From assembly GCA_029747585.1 (NCBI GenBank), contig JAPEVF010000616.1, forward strand, positions 5,965 through 27,474: 21,510 bases of DNA. Direction: 5' to 3'. A program made the position numbers and the translations under genes. Of this stretch, positions 10,305 to 19,322 are shown piece after piece. The notes under the pieces were generated by a model. It did not search any database. It was not told the DNA's origin and worked only from the letters and a program-made list of their open reading frames with translations. Source of the DNA: Pleurotus djamor. Taxonomy: Eukaryota > Basidiomycota > Agaricomycetes > Agaricales > Pleurotaceae. Numbering within the stretch: position 1 is the first letter of the stretch; every line of letters begins with the position of its first letter.

Positions 10305-11267
10305 ATGGCGGGCGGACCACAAACTTCNCTGGACCTGACTCATGTTCTCTGTNCGTNNTNNTGTNNCANTATTNTTGCGCAGACTCGACTNTAACTCAAG
10401 CTTTGTAGANGATGACTCGTCATTGACCTCATTATTCCTGGCGCTGATCACCCTCAGCCCGATTCTCCTCATGGTACGCTGGTTGNTGCGCCGTTAACAT
10501 CGGACTAAGTNNNTANNCTCACCCTGTCGGCAAGCCAGCCTATGCGGTGCTTTGTGTACAAACCCGNGAATTGACAATCATAACAATGTGGGCGGGACAG
10601 TGGTTATGTGAGGGATTCAACTGGGTNCTCAAACACGCAATAAAACAAGAACGACCAGCTGGTGAGTGAGGACCCTCTTTCTGCAAGTCAAAGACATTAA
10701 TAGACGCGACCAAAGGAACTTCAGGGAAGATAGGTCCTGGATATGGCTTTCCTTCATCCCATAGCCAGTACATGGGCTATTTTGCCTCATTTCTGATATG
10801 TCACATCTACTTCCACCATCGATTTACTCCTTCTGGATTCCCTATTCTTGACAGACTCTGGCGCTGCATCGTCTATTTAGCTGTCCTCGGGTGGTCAAGT
10901 GCCGTGGCATACTCCAGGTGAGGCAGTTCAGCTGTATCGCGTTCCAATAAGCCTGGAGATCTGACAACCTTCTCGAACCCCCAGATTCTATCTAGAGTAT
11001 CACACCGCCCACCAAATATATTGGGGCTTTGGAATCGGTTTCGTCTTTGGACTTGCCTTATTCGTTTTCGCAGAGTTAATCCCTCGAAAGAGTCCTCACT
11101 CGGTGCTAGGTCGATTCCGTTGCTTCTTATTAGTAAACCCCCTTTGTACCTGGCTTCGCATTCGAGATGGTTGGGCGGTCTGGGAGGACGGCGGCCGCGA
11201 AGAAGAGTGGCAGAGATGGCGCTCTCAATGGGAGACAATCACCTCCTCAAGAACTAAGAGTGATTGA
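10305..11267 (+). CDS. CAX4: Dolichyldiphosphatase (PAP2 family)
   Basis: This ER-membrane enzyme removes phosphate from dolichyl diphosphate on the lumenal side, recycling the carrier for N-glycosylation. Exons: 10305-10350, 10409-10473, 10535-10661, 10725-10917, 10985-11267; 714 nt, about 237 aa, close to the yeast enzyme (239 aa). It starts with the family-like LDLTHVLYDD. All three PAP2 motifs are present: K-x6-RP (LKHAIKQERP, K70-P78), PSSH (YGFPSSHSQYM, around 89-92) and SR-x5-H (YSRFYLEYHT). The usual Asp of motif 3 is Gln (HTAHQ), which to my knowledge also occurs in other dolichyldiphosphatases. Several hydrophobic segments alternate with these motifs. The third acceptor is ambiguous: 10724 and 10733 are both in frame and differ by three codons. 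Splice sites of introns 1 and 2 lie beside N bases and are less secure. Confidence 0.92.
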
Positions 11268-11320
11268 TTATTCTAATTATGTTATTATGTAGTAGCCTGC
11301 TACCTATCATCCTGTTACTG
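11268..11320. other. 53-bp convergent gap, CAX4 / BCS1-like B
   Basis: Only 53 AT-rich bp lie between the CAX4 TGA (11265-11267) and the BCS1-like B stop (ending at 11321, minus strand). The two 3' UTRs must overlap unless both are extremely short. Confidence 0.8.
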
Positions 11321-13496
11321 TTACTTTTCTAGTGATTGATCACGACGAACAGGCGACGTTGGTGTCACTGGTGTGGGACACTGACGTTCCGACAACAACA
11401 GGTCAGTTGTTATAGGCTCTACAGCAGGTTTGTCAGTCGATGTCGACGGCGTTGTGACTGTCACCGCCTTTCGTTTCTCCAACTCTCCCTTCACCCACTC
11501 CTCCACGTCTCGAATGGCCTGGAAAGGTTGAGACTTGTACGACATCAGATACCCTTGCAAGCTCGCCATCGAAAACTCCCTTTCTGGGATAGCAGAAGCG
11601 AACGTGGTCGCCAAAGCCGCCATCCGACGACGAGAGAGTTTGGGTGGGCGTTTGGAGTGGACGCTCCCTCTGACCGGCGCCGTGTCGTGCGAGAAGGGTG
11701 AAGTACGTGAAGGCGCCCTATCCTTATCACCAGCCGTAGTCGTTTTCTCATCCTCGTGTTCTTCATCCTCCTTCTCATCGTCATCCACCTCCGGGGTAGA
11801 CTTGTCNTTCGAAGGCTGGTAAAAGCGCCTGAACAGCTCGAATGCCTGATACTGACTGGCCAACCTAAACTCCACATGGATATCCATACGACCGGGTCGG
11901 CACAGGGCGGGATCAAGATCGAAGTACTTGTTCGTCGTCGCATAAAGGATTCGTCCTTCTTGCGCACCAACTCCNTCCAGGGCATTCAACAGTCCACTTA
12001 AACTCAGGCTGTATCGAGATGGTTCCTATCATTAGACAAACGGCATCGAGGGNTGTATTAGGGATGGAGGTCTCACCGATTTGACGATGTATCATATGGA
12101 GAAAACCCATCAGACTCTCCACTGTTTTGTCTNGANGGTGCTTCGCGGTTAACTCCATGATGGAAAGCGGCATCGATGTCCTCCATTAGNGCGATNCATC
12201 TCTCACTNCNNNTCNTACTGTAAGCGNCNATNCNAANANNATGGGNAGGGANACGCACGGNAGGTCNGACACGAGTTCATTNAGTGAGGTNTCATCCAAA
12301 CCAGCTCTNGACAGNGATATGATATANACNTCCAAGCCGAGTTCACCAGCNATACTNTGGATAGTGGAAGTCTTTCCTGANCCCGGCGCGCCGTACTAAN
12401 NATAAGNCNAANGGATTCAACACGANAANGGGGNTGTAGATAGTTGTGGCTTAACTTACGAGGAGATAACCACGGCGGAACGGNATACCGCGATCAACAT
12501 ACCACGATTTGCTATCCAGAAAGTCGCGAGCATCATTGATCAACAACTCTTTCACACCAGGTTCCAAAACGATGGAGTGCAGAGGTCGTTTAGGCCGTGT
12601 GGCAGCCAATCGCCAACAGTTAGATCTGCATTCCAAGGAAGTTAGTGANCATCATTCGATCTGTCCGTCCAANGNGNNNNTNNTNGAGANATGGACGCAC
12701 TTGTCGCTGATGTAGATGGATATGTTATGTTCCTGCACAGACGTGTATTCCTTCTTTGCATCAAGGAGGAGTTCGTTGAGAAAGTTCTGTGAACGGGTGC
12801 ATATNCTCANCACCAGAGTTTCNCCGCTCCGTGAGTAGCTGACACCCAGCATTCTCTGTCNGTTGACGGTGATCCAGCGGTGTTTGTACCAGATCGAGTA
12901 GGAGGAAGACAGNGAGGGGAGGTAGGCGAGTTTACGNCCTTGACCGTGTTCGTCTTCTTCTCCTGGGACAGTGACGGCCATACTTTCCAGTCCGAAGCTC
13001 TTTGTGCTGACTTGATACTGGCGAGCTTTGTCTTGACACCATGAATGTAAGCNTGGGGCTGAGACAACGAAATTCTCAAAACGACTCACTCCACGTCGTC
13101 TGTTTCGATAACCAAATCATCATCCAATCTACACAATTCGTATCAGCTCTCACACTCTCCACCTGTCCTAAAGGAATTCTGACCATAGCTTGGGTCATCT
13201 TCATCGAAAGACACCGTGATGAAGAACGCGTTGATGATTTGGGCGTAAAGTGACATGGCTATCCGACGACATGCTTCGAAGAAACCACCGATGACAATGA
13301 GCCTGATCCAGTCTTGCAAAGCAGAGAACGAGAACAGTGTGACCAAGAGCCCAGAGAGGTCGGACGGAGACGAGGAGTGGCGCGAGTCCGTCGGTCTACC
13401 GCCAGTGGGATCGATATCCGCGTCCAGGGTACCGTTGTTGTTCGCAAGCGCGTTCGCGCCCGACGCGAAGGTGGAGAACACTTCCTGGAACGACAT
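11321..13496 (-). CDS. BCS1-like AAA ATPase, copy B
   Basis: Minus-strand exons: 13496-13184, 13128-13090, 13031-12701, 12625-12460, 12395-12259, 12205-12077, 12008-11321; 1803 nt, about 600 aa. It has the same architecture as copy A: BCS1 N-domain with a hydrophobic segment (WIRLIVIGGFFEA), the SFDEDDPSY / WMMIWLSKQ junction, Walker A GAPGSGKTS, Walker B CIALMEDIDAAF, TTNKY, CRPGRMD, then an acidic linker (11710-11810 region), the EREFSMASLQGYLM patch and a Ser/Thr/Pro-rich tail. Copies A and B are clear paralogues on the same strand with CAX4 between them. Intron sets differ: B has an extra intron just before YGAPGSGK and another before LSLSGLL, and lacks the A intron after LSIQ. The region 12180-12460 holds many N bases, so the joins at 12206, 12258 and 12396 rest on paralogue comparison. 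Substrate unknown. Confidence 0.88.
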
Positions 13497-14239
13497 GGTA
13501 GCGTCGAGAGCACCAATCTTCTCTCAAGCCATGATAATATAGATTCAACCACGTAGCGCTGGTAACAGGAAAGTAGCTAGTCGTTCGACGCTAGTTCGAA
13601 AGGTGGATTGGAGGCCTGCTTTGCTGTATTCCCATTAGGTTCCGTGTCCAGTCATGACGTGCATGTCGTTCGATTTTCGAATGACAACACTTCGACGGTG
13701 GTTAGTGGTTGGTCGCCACTAACGATCGGTCGCCCTAAATACCCTACGCGCGCCCCGCAGACACACCTCTTGAACTTGGTACATGGCTTATCTATACCGA
13801 CTTACCAGGTCGGTGTTTTCGACTGACTCGGACCTGAAACTGAGAAGGAGAGATCAGAGGTAGCCTTCATAAATTGACCAGTCATCCTCACCGTCAGTCC
13901 GAGAATTCCATTATCCTGGTATGTTTTGCGATGACTTGTAACTCAGAAGAATTACCATATGCACATTGTACACCACTGTCCGTATTTCATGATTCTTCGT
14001 CAAGGCTGCGAACGTCCCTCATTTCTTCAGCGAATCATGACACAAAGTTCGAGGATCGACGACGGCTGGCTTGTGGTGGCATTGTTGAGGTACCAGTAGG
14101 CGCCTGTCGGTGTAAAGTCCAACCGGTTCCGTTGAGGAGGCATATGGGGTTCGGATCCANCCCCCGCTATTTTGCCAGTTNGCTCGACCTCAATGCCCCT
14201 TAATAGCCACCGACTCTGCAAATCGTACCATCGCTGTCG
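13497..14239. promoter_or_regulatory. Divergent upstream region, BCS1-like B / pantoate ligase
   Basis: These 743 bp separate the two divergent start codons and should hold both promoters. I found no recognisable coding exon. Two short inverted repeats stand out: 13701-13708 with 13716-13723 (8-bp arms GTTAGTGG/CCACTAAC, 7-nt spacer) and 13796-13801 with 13809-13814 (ACCGAC/GTCGGT, 7-nt spacer). GGTCGCC occurs at 13711 and 13728. Confidence 0.5.
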
Positions 14240-15405
14240 ATGTTACCGTTGAGGCTCTTCAGACCGCCAGCTCAGACACTCCTGATCCAACCAGCGCGCT
14301 CCATGTCGACTTCTGCAACCCCCGCGACCATCTTCAGGACTCTGGCCGNGTACAGGANATGGCGNCAAGAGGCNAGGAAGAATAATCAATCGGTTGGCTT
14401 TGTACCGACGATGGGGGCTTTGCACGAGGGTCATCTTTCACTTGGTGCGTTTTCATCCGGCAAAGTTGCATAGATCATNATTANTTACGCCGGAGAGACA
14501 GTCAAAAGATCTCTTGCTGAGAACGACCTGACTGTCGTATCGATATTCGTTAATCCCGCTCAATTCGCGCCCCATGAAGACCTTGCAACGTATCCTCGAA
14601 CGCTGCCCCAAGACCTCGAGATGCTGAACAAGCTTGTGATCTCCGAGCGGACGACTTCTGCTGTGTTTGTGCCAACGGTTCACGAAATGTACCCCTCCGG
14701 GATTGATCAGAACACGACCCTCCAGAAGGGAACTTTCGTAGAGGTNAAGGGATACGGAACCGTCATGGAGGGTGCTAGTCGACCTAGCTTTTTCCGCGGT
14801 GTCGCGACAGTGGTGACGAAACTTTTCAATGCAATAGAGGTACGTCNTGCAAGTTTCTGAGAGGCTCTAACTTATTGACGTGCTGCTTTAACTAGCCTTC
14901 CAATGCCTACTTTGGCCAAAAAGACATACAGCAAGGCTTACTTCTCAAGCGCATGTCTCGGGACCTCCTACTGTCACATCCCACACCAGAAACCCTACAT
15001 ATCATACCGACCGCCCGAGATCCATCCGATAATCTGGCCCTCTCATCCAGAAACGCGTATCTATCTTCCGAAGAGCGCAAGGTCGCGCCGGTGCTNCATG
15101 CTGCGTTGCTTGCCGCGAAAGAGGCNTGGAATTCATCCGATTGCAAGCNGGAATGCCTACGCAAAGCTGAAAGTATTATTTCGCAAGTACAAGCGGACTC
15201 GAAGGGTATCGAAATGAGGCTTGACTACATACAGTTCAACCATTGGCAAAGTTTCGACGTGATACCGGACGAAGCAACTATTCAAAGCCTTGCTGAGGGA
15301 GAGCCAGTAATCCTGAGCGGTGCGCTGTGGGTTGGAAAGACGAGGCTCATTGACAACATAATACTGGGAGACGATAGTAAAATCCTAAGTTNATCGAATA
15401 NTTAA
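14240..15405 (+). CDS. PAN6: Pantoate-beta-alanine ligase (pantothenate synthetase)
   Basis: It joins pantoate and beta-alanine with ATP to make pantothenate, the last step to vitamin B5 and the precursor of CoA. Exons: 14240-14444, 14502-14839, 14896-15405; 1053 nt, about 350 aa. Family motifs in order: the nucleotide-binding [60 protein letters not shown] and the KMSKS-like loop region [11 protein letters not shown]. The first 21 residues ([21 protein letters not shown]) have Arg and hydrophobic residues but no acidic ones, like a mitochondrial presequence. A second in-frame ATG at 14303 would give a protein without it. An ambiguous TNA codon at 15391-15393 could be an earlier stop; otherwise translation ends at TAA 15403-15405. 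The ORF is longer than bacterial PanC (about 280 aa), mostly by terminal extensions. The symbol follows the yeast name. Confidence 0.93.
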
Positions 15406-15478
15406 AGGCTCCTATTTGGACTGTCATGTGACCTTAAGNAGNTNNCCGATTCGGCATTGTGGCTGCGCGNCTCCCTTC

Positions 15479-18400
15479 ATGGAGGCGACCACCTCCTCAT
15501 CGACGACCCCAACGACCAACCCAGCGTCGACATCGACGTTGGCGACGACCACGGATAAACTTGAGATCTCACCTTCCTTGCTTCAGTTATCTACCGACTT
15601 GGATGCCATTGGACTCAAATCACGACCTGCATCTCCACAACTGACTCAACCCAGCCCCATTCAATCGCGTCCTGCAGCTGATGTTCTCAATGAATTCGAT
15701 CCTCTGGCCAACTCGATAGAGAGGGAGGCGCGACANGCATGGGATGATGTACAGGGACATCCACCGCAACCAACACCATCGCCGCCGCCCAGAACGCCTT
15801 CGCCACCATCGCAGGGAGCCAACATTCCACCGATGCTCTCACTGAAAGATGCCGCAAATAATGAAGANATATCAACGACNAATGACTCCTCGGATCCATC
15901 CAAAGTNGATCCACCTCCACCTTCAGCACCATCTNCNTCCCTCTCCGCCTTTCCTACGCTTTCTGCCTTGGCACGAACTTTCTCGATACCAACTCCACTG
16001 CGGGCACGACCCTTGTCAATGGACTCGGCGAAACCTGTTCCTTCTCCCGGNACACTGTCTTCTTTCGCNNCNCAGCAGGAGGCAACTAGATCCTCAACTG
16101 ATGTCACCGAGAAGCAACAAACACCAGAAGACCTACCGGCTAAAGATGCTTCTGGTCGNAATACACCCAATTATCTCGCTGNNCCTAGTGGCTCTTCTAG
16201 CGAACGAGANCCGTCACCGAGCGGCCCACTCTCCGGAGAAACGCCNTTTGACTTCCAGAAGTTTTTAGACCAGATGAAGTCTAGGAGTGCCGAACCTGTT
16301 GCTAAGTACCTTCGGTCGTATGTCACACATTCCCCCTNTCTATCCTATACTTGTACTCCGTTATCAGAGAATGACCCATACCCTTGCTCTGCTTTTTCGC
16401 GTAGATTCCTAAGCAATTTTGCAAAGAGGACTTTCACTGTTGGCGATCAAGTCAAGATCATCAACGACTTCTTGAATGTATGTTCTGATACTTCAATAGT
16501 CTATGAGCNGTTTGTTCAAGAAACTTGATACATAGTTCATATCTCCTCGTATGCGAGAGGCCGATATATGGAAACACGCTTCCGATGCGGAATTCGACAA
16601 CGCAATGGAGGGGATGGAGAAGCTCGTCATGAATCGACTTTATGACTTGTGTGTGTTTTATCTATCCTTCTTAACTCACAACCATTCAACATCTCTCCCA
16701 CGTTTTGTAGCACATTCACGCCTCAGATAGCACGCTCGGAACCTCGCCGACCAGTNACATCAGATGATCTAGAGAAAGACAGGATTCTCTCACAACGAAT
16801 TAGGCTGTTTGGGTGGATAGAAGAGAAGCATCTTGACATTCCAGTTGGTGAAGGGAGCAAAGGATTTTTGATGTTCGCCCAACAAGGTTAGCATTCCCTC
16901 CAACGTCGTCCCTCCTTCTGACCAGCCTTGTCCTCGCAGAACTTCTCAAAATCAACCACTACAAAGCACCCCGCGATAAGTTGATTTGTATATTAAACTG
17001 CTGTAAAGTTATCTTCGGTCAGTCTCCGCTACCCCGTCTCCGAGTCTTCCTCTGTTCATTCCTTGTCCTTCCGCCCAGGTTTGATCCGTCATCTTAAGAA
17101 GGAAGAAGGCGCCGACTCGTTTGTACCGATTCTTATATACGCGGTGCTCAAAGCGAACCCAGAGCACTTAATATCGAATGTCGAGTGCGATCTCTTCTTC
17201 GTGAGAGGCACCTGAGAGCTCACAGTCCCGCAGATTTATCAACCGATTCCGAAATCCCGAGAAGTTGCAGAGTGAAGCTGGCTACTATCTGTCAAGCCTT
17301 GTCAGTGTTGCCCNNGTCCTATTGTTTCGCTTAACATCACCTAAACTTGCTTGCGTTAGATGGGTGCCGTGTCCTTCATTGAGACGATGGATCATTCTTC
17401 ATTGTCAAATATCACGCAGGAAGAATTTGAACGGTAAGTATCCTGGCTTGTATGTGCGACACTAAGACTGATGTTTCGTACAGTAATGTTGAAGAAGCTA
17501 TCCTGAATATGCCGGAGCCACGACCTGAATCACCGGCACCCACTCCTTCGAGTGCTTCCATCCCTGCGTCTACGTCCAAGTATCTCTCGGCTCTTGGTTC
17601 ACAATCACCGCACATGCGATCCCATTCGCATCCCTCATCACCATCCTTACCAACGCAACAATCAACTTCTCACATTGGAGAAGAATCCGCGCAGCCACTC
17701 TCTTTACCTACTCCATCAATTTCCCAAACTAATCCCGCTCAGACGCTGTCAGAAGACGCGCGCCGGCTGTTACAGAAGACCGGTGATACAATATCCAAAC
17801 CATTAAATGCCATCGGACGTATCTTTAGCGAAGCTTTAGACGGCGCTGAAAGCAAACTCACTTATCTACCCGGTCCATTTGCTCCTTTTGAGTTGGCAAG
17901 GGAGAGGGAGAATGCGGAACAGGTCCCGTCCACCCACTGGTCACATCCAGACCAAATCGCGCAACACGATCCGTCTTCTAGACAGGTTCCTCAGACTCCT
18001 ATGGGTTACTCCGACCCAAACATGGCACCCGTACAAACCCCATACAAACCTCGGGTTCGAAAGACTCATTCACCTTATCAGTCAAATCCCAATTCCCCTG
18101 ACCGCTCTCCAAGGATGGGATATGCCTCAACGCCTGAAGATACCCCTACTCGCTACGGTCCGAGTGGAAGCTTACCGTACACTAATTCACCCCTGGCGAT
18201 GGGTCCATCTCAAGCCCTCCTTCCACCTCGTGTGCAGTCGCTGGCCCAGCCCGAGTTTGGGATAACCTTGGGAGGATCCGGTCCTGACTCTGCGCATGTG
18301 TCGAGAACCCCCACGCCCGCTCTAGATCTGACTGCCGTACAAGAACAAATTGACAGCGCGACGGAGCAAGCGGCTGCCGCGTCCAAAGCAACGCTCATGC

Positions 18401-18510
18401 AAATATTTCCGAGCGTTGACACCGAGGTTGTTGAATGGGTGCTGGAGGCTAATGAAGGAGACCTTGGTAAGAGTATAGAAGCTCTTTTGGAAATGAGCAG
18501 CGGGACTTGA
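15479..18510 (+). CDS. VPS9: Vps9-type Rab5 guanine nucleotide exchange factor with CUE domain
   Basis: It activates Rab5/Vps21-type GTPases on endosomes for vacuolar sorting; the CUE domain binds ubiquitin. Exons: 15479-16317, 16405-16477, 16536-16648, 16711-16886, 16940-17017, 17079-17184, 17234-17300, 17360-17433, 17484-18510; 2553 nt, about 850 aa. Order: a disordered Ser/Thr/Pro-rich N-terminus (1-250); a helical bundle from DFQKFLDQMKSRSAEPVAKY; the VPS9 domain (about 350-510) with GADSFVPILIYAVLKANP and GYYLSSLMGAVSFIE; a long Pro/Ser-rich linker (about 520-800); a CUE domain (about 807-846) with the MFP-like MQIFP and a terminal LL. Asp439 and Tyr480 match the Rabex-5 Asp/Tyr pair in identity and spacing. 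The first intron (16318-16404, 87 bp) is in frame without a stop, so retention would still give a protein. The start follows the previous gene by only 73 bp. Confidence 0.93.
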
Positions 18511-19322
18511 GGCTCGCGTCCCCCTGTCTTTGCTCTTATCGACCTCCTCTGGATCGGACATGCTCTCTTTCTACTTTCCTTAATCAACTTGCCGATAGGC
18601 CGTTCTAGTGTACCTGTGCAATGTGCGAGCTCGCCCTACTGACCTTGTTCTTGGCAACCTTATACTTCCGATAAGGGTCATTCGGGGATCATTTTACCTT
18701 CGAAGCGCTTGAAGAGCGGGGAGCTACGATTCCACCGGCATCTAAACAGAGTGGATTGCGAATCAGTTCGAGAATTATTCAGTATTCGGAAATGCCCCTT
18801 GCATCCGACGTCAGCGGCGGCGTGCACGTCGCTCCTCACGTCCGTTCTTTGCTCGATTTCCAGAGTTCTTGTGGGTGCCTCGGTAAGAAACTGACCACTC
18901 GACGTCGCATCGTGACGTCGTCGCCCGCGTGGCGCCGGTATTCAAAGGCAATTCCGTGCCTCTTCCTTCTTGGAAGTAAATTATCGCTGATACCGGTGAC
19001 CCATGCGCATGGTGACCGGTATGTTTCATTTGTGCCAACTTTTCATTATAGTTATCCACGCGTTCCCTCCACTTATCTGCGGCGGTGTGCCTGTCACCGG
19101 GCCATTGCGATACAGCTTTCTGTCTTCTCAGAAGATGAATGCCTCGCTTGGTAGGAACTTTTTTAGTTCTCGATCTACGGCTCTCGTGCACTTTGTCCTC
19201 ATGATTCAGTGGTAATCATTTATAAGTGGTACGTACAGATTACTCGGTGGCGTTTCTGGTACTTAAGCCCTTCACCTCCCGCCATAGACTAACACAAGCC
19301 CCCAGCGGACCATTTATACGCC
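18511..19322. other. Intergenic region upstream of the dioxygenase gene
   Basis: These 812 bp hold no gene I can support. A 132-codon open stretch (about 18759-19154) has no recognisable family or splice context. Notable elements are CRE-like TGACGTC cores at 18807-18813 (reverse strand) and 18913-18919, the 33-bp inverted repeat at 18990-19022, and a TATA-like TTTATAAG near 19219-19225, about 100 bp before the ATG. Confidence 0.55.
18990..19022. repeat. 33-bp interrupted palindrome
   Basis: Two 12-nt arms, ATACCGGTGACC and GGTGACCGGTAT, pair at 11 of 12 positions around a 9-nt spacer. The spacer and its edges form a second, offset 12-bp perfect palindrome, CCATGCGCATGG. The single mismatch falls at the centre of the two GGTNACC boxes, both GGTGACC. 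Confidence 0.85.

Noticed and set aside
11336..12001. Plus-strand ORFs opposite BCS1-like B
   Set aside because: They are shadows of the terminal exons of BCS1-like B, with no family resemblance.
7897..13496. Naming either BCS1-like gene as the true Rieske-assembly BCS1
   Set aside because: Both have long acidic and Ser/Pro-rich linkers and diverged N-domains. Sequence alone cannot say which, if either, serves complex III, so no symbol was given.
13608..14221. Small ORFs on both strands in the BCS1-B / PAN6 gap
   Set aside because: They are short, lack splice context or recognisable motifs, and carry biased compositions typical of intergenic DNA.
18759..19154. 132-codon plus-strand ORF before the dioxygenase
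   Set aside because: No domain, signal or neighbouring exon supports it, and it spans the palindrome and CRE-like sites. Kept as intergenic.
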